Shown one piece after another: positions 1 through 5,100 of a DNA stretch of 5,145 nucleotides. A program made the translations under genes and the position numbers. Source of the DNA: an uncultured bacterium (GTDB lineage Bacteria > Bacillota > Clostridia > Oscillospirales > Oscillospiraceae). Within the stretch, counting starts at the first letter, position 1. The number at the start of each line of letters is the position of its first letter. The notes under the pieces were generated by a model. That model was not told the origin of the DNA. It did not search any database and was given only the letters and a program-made list of their open reading frames with translations. Location: NCBI GenBank assembly GCA_949288405.1, contig CASEKM010000150.1, positions 1 to 5,145 on the forward strand, given 5' to 3'.

Positions 1-47
1 CGGTCTGGGATCAGCTGCGGGGGAAATAGGACTGCTCTGTATCCGCG

Positions 48-82
48 TAGGGGAGAGGCCACCCTGGGGTGTGCCCCTCCCG
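48..82. repeat. TAGGGG..CCCG hairpin repeat, imperfect copy
   Basis: TAGGGG (48-53) opens an imperfect inverted repeat: GGGAG (51-55) pairs with CTCCC (77-81), followed by G82. It shares the pattern TAGGGG - arm - loop - arm - CCCG with the copies at 151 and 230. A smaller GGGG/CCCC stem (66-69 with 74-77, loop TGTG) lies inside. Confidence 0.5.
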
Positions 83-83
83 A

Positions 84-124
84 CCCCCTTGTGAAAGGGG
101 GCTGTCGCCGCCGTCAGGCGGTGA
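84..124. repeat. Double stem-loop of a dispersed intergenic repeat type
   Basis: Stem one is CCCCCTT (84-90) with AAGGGGG (95-101) around a GTGA tetraloop. Stem two is TCGCCGCC (105-112) with GGCGGTGA (117-124), one G-T wobble, loop GTCA. A further GGGGG (127-131) could pair with the same C tract as stem one, so two folds are mutually exclusive. The string resembles a repeat I recall from many gut Clostridia genomes; this was not searched. Confidence 0.6.
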
Positions 125-150
125 CCGGGGGATTCCGTTTCGCGCCTAAG

Positions 151-173
151 TAGGGGCGCACAGTGTGCGCCCG
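151..173. repeat. TAGGGG..CCCG hairpin repeat, second copy
   Basis: TAGGGG begins at 151. GGGCGCAC (154-161) and GTGCGCCC (165-172) form a perfect 8-bp stem around AGT, followed by G173. The right edge GCCCGCGGG is also found at the right-flank copy (5012-5020). Confidence 0.65.
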
Positions 174-229
174 CGGGCCGGTCTGGGGCCGGCCCTTACG
201 GCGAACCAGGGACGGTTTCGGTTTTGCCG

Positions 230-254
230 TAGGGGCGGGTCCAAGACCCGCCCG
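230..254. repeat. TAGGGG..CCCG hairpin repeat, third copy
   Basis: TAGGGG begins at 230. GGGCGGGTC (233-241) and GACCCGCCC (245-253) form a perfect 9-bp stem around CAA, then G254. The 13 bases GTTTTGCCGTAGG (221-233) recur exactly at 4983-4995 in the other flank, showing the copies are related beyond the hairpin pattern. Confidence 0.7.
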
Positions 255-424
255 CCGATCCCCTGAGCCAAACTTGAGCCCCGCCCACTCCAAAAGGCGC
301 GATTTTATCAGGAGGACAAATACCCAAAGGTTACTGGAGCTTTAGCGGCAGCGGTAATAGACAGGAAACCAATCAGCTGAACCACCCGCGCCTTTGCGAT
401 GACAAACCAGCCCACCTAATTGGC

Positions 425-490
425 GGCCCCCGTAAACGGGGGTCCAGGGGGCCGTGAATATGGGCACGGAGTGCCCATCTGAGCGGCCCC
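425..490. repeat. Cluster of nested hairpins
   Basis: CCCCCG (427-432) pairs with CGGGGG (437-442) around TAAA. Next, GGGGCCG (448-454) pairs with CGGCCCC (484-490), enclosing a second hairpin, TGGGCAC (461-467) with GTGCCCA (471-477) around GGA. No T tract follows on either strand. The arrangement looks like a structured intergenic element; function unknown. Confidence 0.55.
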
Positions 491-504
491 TTGGCGATTC
501 TTTG

Positions 505-532
505 GTGACTTTCTCATCGCTGAGAAAGTCAC
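505..532. repeat. Perfect 12-bp inverted repeat
   Basis: GTGACTTTCTCA (505-516) and TGAGAAAGTCAC (521-532) are exact reverse complements around TCGC. Outside them, GGCGA (493-497) and TCGCC (533-537) can extend the stem across an asymmetric bulge. It is less GC-rich than the surrounding hairpins and has no following T tract. It could be an mRNA 3'-end structure, a protein-binding palindrome or part of a small mobile repeat. Confidence 0.75.
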
Positions 533-553
533 TCGCCGCCAGGGCGGCGAAAC

Positions 554-613
554 GCCCCGCCCCGCAGGGCGAAACCCCTGCAAGCCCCGCCCCGCAGGGC
601 GAAACCCCTGCAA
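554..613. repeat. Exact 30-bp tandem duplication, two units
   Basis: Positions 554-583 and 584-613 are identical. Each unit contains GCAGGG and CCCTGC (564-569 with 576-581; 594-599 with 606-611) around CGAAAC, so each can form a 6-bp stem-loop. The array ends 4 nt from the stop codon of the GGT-like gene and would lie in the mRNA 3' end. A degenerate third piece (CAGGGCGGCGAAAC, about 540-553) precedes it. Confidence 0.85.
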
Positions 614-617
614 TACC

Positions 618-2243
618 TCACCAAGCGGCAATGGCCCCGTCACACCTGGGCTCGGTGCCGCCGATATACAGCCCGTTCTCCGTTTTCCAGATAATCTGCC
701 CCCGGCCCATGTGCAGGTTGGAGTTGACGATCTCCACCTGGTGTCCCCGGCGGGAGAGCTCCTGGGCGATGTGGGTGGGCACCTCCCGCTCCAGCTGGAC
801 GTGTTTCCCGCCGGTCCACTGGAACCGGGGGGCGTCCAGGGCGGCCTGGGGATTCAGATGGTAGTCGATGGTGTTCACCGCCACCAGCACGTGGCCCTGG
901 GGCTGCATGAAGGCCCCCATGACCCCGAAGGGCCCCACCGCCTCCCCGTCCTTCATCAGGAAACCGGGGATGATGGTGTGGTAGGACCGCTTGCCCCCGG
1001 CCAGGCAGTTGTCGCTCTCCTGGTCCAGGGAGAAATTGGCCCCCCGGTTCTGCAGGGAGATGCCGGTCCCGGGGACGGCCACCCCGGCCCCGAAGGTGGT
1101 GTAGTTGCTCTGGATGAAGGAGACCATGTTTCCCTCCGGGTCGGCGGTACACAGGTAGATGGTCCCGCCGCAGGAGGGGTCCCCCGCCTCCGGCAGAAGG
1201 GCCCTCTCCCCGATGAGGGCGCGCCGCCGGGCGGCGTAGTCCTCGGAGAGCATGTCCTCTACTTTGGTTTTCATGTACCGGGGGTCGGCCACATAGGTCT
1301 TGGTGTCCGCGAAGGCCAGCTTGATGGCCTCGATAATTTTATGGTAGGTGTCCGCCCGCTCCCGCTCCGGGGACAGGTCCAGGCCCTTGAGGATGTTCAG
1401 AGCCATCAGGACGGTGATGCCGTGGCCGTTGGGGGGAATCTCACAGACGGTATAGCCCCTGTAGTCCACCGAGATGGGTTCCACCCACATGGGGCGGTAG
1501 GAGGCAAAGTCCTCCTCTGAGAAGTAGCCCCCGGTCTCCCGGCTGAAGGCGACGATCTTCTCCATGAGGGGGCCCCGGTAGTAGCTCTCGCAGTTTGTGG
1601 CCGCCAGCTCCTCCAGGGTCTGGGCGTACTCCTCCCAGTGGAAGAGGTCCCCCGCCCGGTAGGGCTCTCCGTTCTTGGTGAACTTCTCCCACCAGTAGGC
1701 GTGGGGGGCGGGGTTTTCCGCCATGGCCCGCCCGATGCGGCGGGAGTCCTCCGCCCACATGGGCTCCAGGTTGACGGCCACGGGCACCCCATCCCGGGCG
1801 CTCCGGATGGCGGGGGCGAACAGCTCCGGGAGGGGTTTTGTTCCGAACCGGCGGTTCAGTTCCGCCCACCCCGCCGGGGCCCCGGGCACCAGGGTGGGGA
1901 TCCACCCGGCCTTTGGCATTTCAGAAAAACCCAGGGCGCGCACCTGCTCCCCGCTGAGGGCGGCGGGGGCGGTGCCGCTGGCGTTGAGGCCGTAGAGCTT
2001 TTTCTCCCCCTCTATCCACACCAGGGCAAAGCAGTCGCTGCCCAGGCCGTTGCTGGTGGGCTCCAGCAGGGGCATGGCGGCGGCCATAGCCACCGCCGCG
2101 TCCACCGCGTTGCCCCCCGCCTTCATCACGTCCAGGCCGATCTGGGCCCCCTGGGGGATGGAGGTGCAGGCCATGGCCTTGCGGGCGTACACCGCGTTCC
2201 GGCGGGAGAGGTAGGGGTAGTTTCTAGGATCAAATTCCGGCAT
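618..2243 (-). CDS. Gamma-glutamyltransferase-superfamily protein, YwrD-like (cytoplasmic Ntn hydrolase/acylase)
   Basis: The 541-residue product has the whole GGT fold: N-terminal RKAMACTS and GGNAVDAAVA motif (about 22-53), VPGAPAGW (119-126), AFADTKTYVADPRY (310-323), then the self-cleavage junction GGT (359-361) and small subunit. By family knowledge the proenzyme cleaves itself before Thr361, which becomes the N-terminal nucleophile; D368 and GN (371-372) follow as in other GGTs. There is no signal peptide, unlike secreted GGTs, so it should be cytoplasmic like Bacillus YwrD. ATG at 2243 is chosen because a GAGGGGGG Shine-Dalgarno lies 7 nt upstream, overlapping the previous gene's TGA; in-frame starts further upstream run back into that gene. 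By hand alignment, the residues that bind the gamma-glutamyl alpha-carboxylate and alpha-amino groups in E. coli GGT (R114, D433) appear as S89 and N403, and S462/S463 as H422/T423. True transpeptidase activity is therefore doubtful; an acylase or amidohydrolase is an alternative. It is the last gene of the operon. Confidence 0.9.
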   Translation of the reverse strand: MPEFDPRNYPYLSRRNAVYARKAMACTSIPQGAQIGLDVMKAGGNAVDAAVAMAAAMPLLEPTSNGLGSDCFALVWIEGEKKLYGLNASGTAPAALSGEQVRALGFSEMPKAGWIPTLVPGAPAGWAELNRRFGTKPLPELFAPAIRSARDGVPVAVNLEPMWAEDSRRIGRAMAENPAPHAYWWEKFTKNGEPYRAGDLFHWEEYAQTLEELAATNCESYYRGPLMEKIVAFSRETGGYFSEEDFASYRPMWVEPISVDYRGYTVCEIPPNGHGITVLMALNILKGLDLSPERERADTYHKIIEAIKLAFADTKTYVADPRYMKTKVEDMLSEDYAARRRALIGERALLPEAGDPSCGGTIYLCTADPEGNMVSFIQSNYTTFGAGVAVPGTGISLQNRGANFSLDQESDNCLAGGKRSYHTIIPGFLMKDGEAVGPFGVMGAFMQPQGHVLVAVNTIDYHLNPQAALDAPRFQWTGGKHVQLEREVPTHIAQELSRRGHQVEIVNSNLHMGRGQIIWKTENGLYIGGTEPRCDGAIAAW

Positions 2244-2256
2244 TTTTCCGCCCCCC

Positions 2257-2733
2257 TCAGCCCGCCTGGTTGCTCTTTCCGGTCCACTGGTCCGCCCGGA
2301 TGGCAAACACCGCCGTGCGCTCCAGGGAGGCGTCGGGCATGTCCCAGCCGTCCCGCCCGGTCATGTGCTTCATGATGGCGTTCAGGGCGGTGCGCTTCTC
2401 CTCCCGGCCGGTCAGCTCTCGGATGGGGCCGGAGCCCATGATGCTCTGATAGGTGTAGCTGTGGCCGCAGGCGGTGTCCGCCGTGCGCAGGGCGTGACGG
2501 CCGTCCATCTCAAAGGCCACGGTCCCCCCGGCCCGGAAAGCGGCCACCTTCCGCCCCTCCTGGGCGGAGTGGATGTACAGGGTCAGCCGGTCCCCCTCCA
2601 GGTGAAAGCCGTAGTTCATGGGGACCACGAACATCCCCTCTCCGTCCTGGGCCCCGATATGTACCGCGTGGCACGCCTTCAAAATTTCCTCCAGCTGCTT
2701 CCGGTCCGTCACTTCCCGGTCTGCTCTCCGCAT
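2257..2733 (-). CDS. Possible separately translated PNPOx/NimA-like flavoprotein (internal start)
   Basis: This 158-residue product would be made from the internal ATG at 2733, in the same frame as the long fusion. An eight-base AAGGAGGG Shine-Dalgarno (2741-2748) sits 7 nt upstream, as good as any in the operon. The protein starts MRRADREV, a typical N-terminus for stand-alone NimA-like pyridoxamine 5'-phosphate oxidase family proteins, and has the family's normal length, so nothing is missing without the GrpB half. It keeps VPMNYGF, the LYIHSAQEGRK segment expected at the flavin-phosphate site, and a second strand VAFEMDG. It probably binds FMN; the substrate cannot be told from sequence, and nitroimidazole reduction is only one family activity. 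Whether it is made alone, as part of the fusion, or both, is unresolved. Confidence 0.5.
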   Translation of the reverse strand: MRRADREVTDRKQLEEILKACHAVHIGAQDGEGMFVVPMNYGFHLEGDRLTLYIHSAQEGRKVAAFRAGGTVAFEMDGRHALRTADTACGHSYTYQSIMGSGPIRELTGREEKRTALNAIMKHMTGRDGWDMPDASLERTAVFAIRADQWTGKSNQAG

Positions 2734-3267
2734 GGCCGATCCCTCCTTAAAATTTATGGATTCCTCCAGGGCCGCCTGTTCCAGGGCCTGGACAAATGCC
2801 TCTTTTCCCAGGCAGTACCCGTCAATGTCATAGGGGAACTGCCGGGCCAGCGCCCGCTTCAGGCGGGCGTACTCCTCCCGGGCCTCCCGGTGGGCCCGGA
2901 GGTAGTCCCGCACCGCCAGATGGCGGGTGATATTGGCCCGGTCCGTCCGGGCGAAGATGTGGAGCTGGTGGGTCCGCTCGTCCCCGCCCTTCCGCAGATA
3001 GCGGCGACCCGGGATGCCGAACTCCCCCAGGTACTCATACCCCATCGCCTCAAAGGCCCGGGCGGCCCGGTCCACCGCCTTCAGGTCCTCCACCACCGGC
3101 AGGATGTCCAGAATGGGCTTGGCGGCCAGGCCGGGGACGGCGGTGCTCCCGATGTGGTAAATGGCGGTGCAGTTGTCCCCCAGCACGGCCCGGATCCGGG
3201 CCGCCTCGGCCTGAAACTGTCGGGGCCAGTCCGGGTCATAGTCCACTACGGTGATGTGCTGGGGCAT
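2257..3267 (-). CDS. GrpB (UPF0157) domain fused in frame to a pyridoxamine 5'-phosphate oxidase-like flavoprotein
   Basis: The 336-residue frame has two complete domains. Residues 1-168 are GrpB/UPF0157: VVDYDPDWPRQF near the start, HIGSTAVPGLAAKPILDILP (38-57), HQLHIF (100-105) and a C-terminal YCLGKEAFVQ. The fold is nucleotidyltransferase-like and the GST motif is kept; its biochemical role is largely unknown, though GrpB domains also occur fused to CoaE in some actinobacteria. Residues 179-336 match NimA-like members of the PNPOx flavin-binding split-barrel family: MRRADREVTD, VPMNYGF (38-44 of that half), LYIHSAQEGRK (52-62). These proteins usually bind FMN and act as oxidoreductases. 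Both halves have the length of stand-alone proteins (about 170 and 158 residues). ATG at 3267 has AGGAGG 8 nt upstream (3276-3281); the longer frame from a TTG at 3318 would overlap the upstream gene and lacks an obvious site. The ten-residue linker encodes a second ribosome binding site, so this may be two genes. Confidence 0.75.
   Translation of the reverse strand: MPQHITVVDYDPDWPRQFQAEAARIRAVLGDNCTAIYHIGSTAVPGLAAKPILDILPVVEDLKAVDRAARAFEAMGYEYLGEFGIPGRRYLRKGGDERTHQLHIFARTDRANITRHLAVRDYLRAHREAREEYARLKRALARQFPYDIDGYCLGKEAFVQALEQAALEESINFKEGSAMRRADREVTDRKQLEEILKACHAVHIGAQDGEGMFVVPMNYGFHLEGDRLTLYIHSAQEGRKVAAFRAGGTVAFEMDGRHALRTADTACGHSYTYQSIMGSGPIRELTGREEKRTALNAIMKHMTGRDGWDMPDASLERTAVFAIRADQWTGKSNQAG
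2741..2748 (-). promoter_or_regulatory. Internal ribosome binding site before the PNPOx-like half
   Basis: AAGGAGGG lies 7 nt before ATG 2733, inside the open frame of the GrpB-PNPOx gene, where it is read as Lys-Glu-Gly. TAA triplets occur in both other frames at 2747-2749 and 2754-2756. The first forms TAAGGAGG, the same stop-on-SD layout seen at the two other close junctions of this operon. Confidence 0.75.
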
Positions 3268-3301
3268 GGCCGCCGCCTCCTGACAAATGTGGTGTGCGCT
3301 C

Positions 3302-4036
3302 TCAGAGCAGAGAGGCAAAATGGCGGAACACCGCCAAGGGGTCCACGGTGCCCTCCACCGGCTTGTCCACCAGCAGCTCCGGGTGCCACTGAAGGCCGAA
3401 GATGGGCCGGGTCCGGTGGCAGATGCCCTCGATGACGCACCGGTGGGTGCCCTCCGTCAGGGTGCCCGCCTGGGCCTGGGCCACCAGTTCTTCCTGGGTT
3501 TCCCGGGAAATGGAGCCATCGAACCACAGCTGGGCGATCCCGAACTCCGGGGCCAGGCGGCGCAGGGCCTGGTGGTGCTTGGTGTTCACAGGGGCGTGGG
3601 CCCCGTACAGGTCATAGGCGAAGGTGCCCGGGATACAGGCGGTGTCGTGGACCACCTCCCGGTCCTGGTGGAAGCGGTGGATCTCCCCTGTCTCCAGGTC
3701 CTGGATCAGGCTGCCCCCGAAGTACACGTTGATCACCTGACAGCCCCGGCAAATGCCCAGCACGGGGAGGTTTTGCTCCACCGCCCGCTCCAGGAGGGCG
3801 AACTGCTTCCGGTCCAGCTCCGGGGTGACCTCCAGGCTGCCTGCCAGGGGCTCCCCGTACCGGGTGGGGTCCACGTCGGGTACGCCTCCGGGGAGGATCA
3901 GGCCGGAGCAACCCTCCAGGTCCTCCGCCTCCATAGACTGGACGGCCTCCAGCCCCAGGGCCTCCAGGGCCAGCACACAGCCGGAGTAGATGTGGTGGGG
4001 GTCGGGCCCCGTTCCGGCGATCAAAACACGTTTCAT
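3302..4036 (-). CDS. Gamma-glutamyl-gamma-aminobutyrate hydrolase family protein (peptidase C26, class I GATase fold)
   Basis: The 244-residue cytoplasmic protein has the class I glutamine amidotransferase fold used by PuuD and related gamma-glutamyl hydrolases. Motifs in order: LILPGGVPDVDPTRYGE (46-62), the nucleophile elbow GICRGCQVINV (94-104) with catalytic Cys96, VNTKHHQAL (150-158), and GLQWHPE (214-220) supplying His218 and Glu220 of the triad. Length is normal for the family and no synthetase domain is attached, so it should hydrolyse a gamma-glutamyl amide directly rather than channel ammonia. The best-known substrate is gamma-glutamyl-GABA from putrescine breakdown, but no other Puu genes are present, so the substrate is open. 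ATG 4036 is set by an AAGGGGG site (4044-4050) overlapping the stop codon of the upstream gene; the gap is 12 nt, which suggests translational coupling. The next gene starts 34 nt beyond its stop. Confidence 0.92.
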   Translation of the reverse strand: MKRVLIAGTGPDPHHIYSGCVLALEALGLEAVQSMEAEDLEGCSGLILPGGVPDVDPTRYGEPLAGSLEVTPELDRKQFALLERAVEQNLPVLGICRGCQVINVYFGGSLIQDLETGEIHRFHQDREVVHDTACIPGTFAYDLYGAHAPVNTKHHQALRRLAPEFGIAQLWFDGSISRETQEELVAQAQAGTLTEGTHRCVIEGICHRTRPIFGLQWHPELLVDKPVEGTVDPLAVFRHFASLL

Positions 4037-4043
4037 ATAAAAT

Positions 4044-4050
4044 CCCCCTT
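4044..4050 (-). promoter_or_regulatory. Ribosome binding site overlapping the exonuclease III stop codon
   Basis: The minus-strand string TAAGGGGG joins the TAA stop of the exonuclease gene (4049-4051) to the Shine-Dalgarno for ATG 4036, 7 nt away. This overlap fixes the start of the C26 hydrolase and suggests coupled translation. Confidence 0.7.
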
Positions 4051-4807
4051 ACAGGTCCAACTCCAGCAGCACCGGGCAGTGGTCACTGCCCTCTACGGTA
4101 GTCAAGATCTCCGCCCGCTTGATTTTGTCCTGGAGGCGGTCGGAGACGATGAAGTAGTCGATGCGCCACCCCGCGTTGTTCTTCCGGGCGTTGAAGCGGT
4201 AGGACCACCAGGAGTACACCCCCGTCACGTCCGGGTACAGGAAGCGGAAGGAGTCGGTGAAGCCGGAGGACAGGAGGGCGGTCATCTTCTCCCGCTCCTG
4301 GTCGGTGAAGCCGGCGTTGTTCCGGTTGGTCTTGGGATTTTTCAGGTCGATCTCCCGGTGGGCCACGTTCAGGTCCCCGCAGTAGATTACCGGCTTGTGC
4401 CGGTCCAGGGACATGAGGTACTCCCGCAGGTCGTCCTCCCACTCCATGCGGTAGTCCAGCCGCTTCAGGCCGTCCTGGGAGTTGGGGGTGTAGCAGCACA
4501 CCAGGTAGAAGCTCTCATACTCCAGGGTGATGAGCCGCCCCTCGTGGTCGTGCTGGTCCTTGTCCATGCCGTAGGCCACGGCCAGGGGCTTGTGGGGGGT
4601 GAAGACGGCGGTGCCCGAGTAGCCCTTCTTCTCGGCGGAGTTCCAGAACTCCAAAATGCCCTCCCCCAGGTCCACGTCGGCCTGGCCCTGCTCCATCTTG
4701 GTCTCCTGCAAGCAGCAGAAGTCGGGCTTCTCCCCCTGGTAGAAGTCCAGAAACCCCTTCTTCAGACAGGCCCGCAGGCCGTTTACGTTCCAGGATATGA
4801 ATTTCAT
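4049..4807 (-). CDS. xth: Exodeoxyribonuclease III (AP endonuclease, ExoA/Xth)
   Basis: The 252-residue enzyme belongs to the exonuclease III / APE1 family of the endonuclease-exonuclease-phosphatase fold. It nicks DNA 5' to abasic sites and has 3'-5' exonuclease and 3'-repair activity in base excision repair. All signature residues are visible: WNVNGLR (6-12, N7), LQETK (33-37, metal ligand E35), YTPN (106-109, Y106), GDLNVAH (144-150, D145 and N147), WRIDYF (214-219, D218) and the C-terminal SDHCPV (241-246, D242-H243). Length matches bacterial ExoA. ATG 4807 is chosen because MKFISWNVNG is the canonical family N-terminus, GGAGGAA sits 6 nt upstream (4814-4820), and a promoter lies just before it. 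The frame stays open to 5110, but that part would run through the promoter and hairpin repeats. It is the first gene of the operon. Confidence 0.97.
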   Translation of the reverse strand: MKFISWNVNGLRACLKKGFLDFYQGEKPDFCCLQETKMEQGQADVDLGEGILEFWNSAEKKGYSGTAVFTPHKPLAVAYGMDKDQHDHEGRLITLEYESFYLVCCYTPNSQDGLKRLDYRMEWEDDLREYLMSLDRHKPVIYCGDLNVAHREIDLKNPKTNRNNAGFTDQEREKMTALLSSGFTDSFRFLYPDVTGVYSWWSYRFNARKNNAGWRIDYFIVSDRLQDKIKRAEILTTVEGSDHCPVLLELDL

Positions 4808-4840
4808 GTCCAGTTCCTCCAAAGGATGGGATGATGTTTT

Positions 4841-4869
4841 ATTATAAAGGAGTTGGAGGCAGTTGGCAA
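4841..4869 (-). promoter_or_regulatory. Sigma-A type promoter for the operon
   Basis: Read on the minus strand, TTGCCA (-35, 4864-4869) is followed after exactly 17 nt by a perfect TATAAT (-10, 4841-4846). Transcription should start near 4834, giving a leader of about 27 nt that holds the ribosome binding site of the exonuclease III gene. It lies in the most AT-rich spot of the right flank and is the only strong promoter noticed, so it probably serves all four genes. No operator palindrome is apparent over it. Confidence 0.85.
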
Positions 4870-4991
4870 GGGCGGGGTGCTCTTCCCGCCAGAGGGAATT
4901 TAGCCGCATACGGCACCGGACGGCCCAGCAGGGCCCACCATACATGGCGGCCGCGCGGGGACGAAAAACGGACGATGGCCCAGTTTTGCCG

Positions 4992-5016
4992 TAGGAGCCG
5001 GACACCAGCCGGCCCG
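4992..5016. repeat. TAGGRG..CCCG hairpin repeat, right-flank copy
   Basis: TAGGAG (4992-4997) leads into GCCGG (4997-5001) paired with CCGGC (5009-5013) around a 7-nt loop, then CCG. It shares GTTTTGCCGTAGG on its left with the copy at 230 and GCCCGCGGG on its right with the copy at 151, so it belongs to the same family. Confidence 0.6.
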
Positions 5017-5050
5017 CGGGAAACGGAACGTTCATATAACCAGGACCGTT

Positions 5051-5100
5051 CCCCTCATCCGCCTCGCATACGCTCGGCACCTTCCCCTTTAGGGGAAGGC
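5051..5100. repeat. CCCCTCATCC..CCTTCCCC dispersed repeat element
   Basis: CCCCTCATCC (5051-5060) is followed by a weak GCC..GGC stem (5061-5078) and a perfect 8-bp stem CCTTCCCC (5080-5087) with GGGGAAGG (5092-5099), loop TTTA. I recall this layout as a common intergenic repeat in gut Clostridia genomes; that is memory, not a search. No T tract follows, so it is not a standard terminator. Confidence 0.6.

Larger units (their letters stand above)
1..617. other. Left non-coding flank with stacked hairpins and repeats
   Basis: No convincing protein or RNA gene was found in this stretch downstream of the operon. Reading frames here run through palindromes and repeats and show no ribosome binding site or recognisable motif. 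In order it holds: TAGGGG-type hairpins (48-82, 151-173, 230-254), a double stem-loop (84-124), a less GC-rich unique-looking block (about 290-420), a nested hairpin cluster (425-490), a perfect 12-bp inverted repeat (505-532) and a 30-bp tandem duplication (554-613). No hairpin is followed by a T tract on either strand, so no classical intrinsic terminator can be named for the operon. Confidence 0.7.

Noticed and set aside
163..345. A 60-codon plus-strand frame in the left flank
   Set aside because: It runs through two hairpin repeats, is rich in Arg and Pro as random GC-rich DNA would be, and has no ribosome binding site.
554..613. Possible CRISPR array
   Set aside because: The two 30-bp units are directly adjacent with no spacer between them and no cas genes are present.
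416..643. A 75-codon minus-strand frame past the GGT-like gene
   Set aside because: It translates the 30-bp tandem repeat and palindromes (repeated LQGFRPAGRG) and overlaps the end of the real gene.
711..2375. Plus-strand reading frames at 711-1520 and 1638-2375
   Set aside because: They are antisense shadows of the GGT-like gene, low in complexity and without motifs.
3268..3318. A TTG start at 3318 for the GrpB-PNPOx gene
   Set aside because: It would overlap the end of the C26 gene and has no clear Shine-Dalgarno, while ATG 3267 has AGGAGG 8 nt upstream and begins at the usual GrpB N-terminus.
2365..3435. A 356-codon plus-strand frame opposite the GrpB-PNPOx gene
   Set aside because: It is the complement of recognised domains with no motif of its own.
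3287..4834. A 515-codon plus-strand reading frame antisense to the C26 hydrolase and exonuclease III genes
   Set aside because: It is opposite two clearly real genes, has no family motif and is biased to Val, Gly, Leu, His and Gln, as expected of the complement of GC-rich coding sequence.
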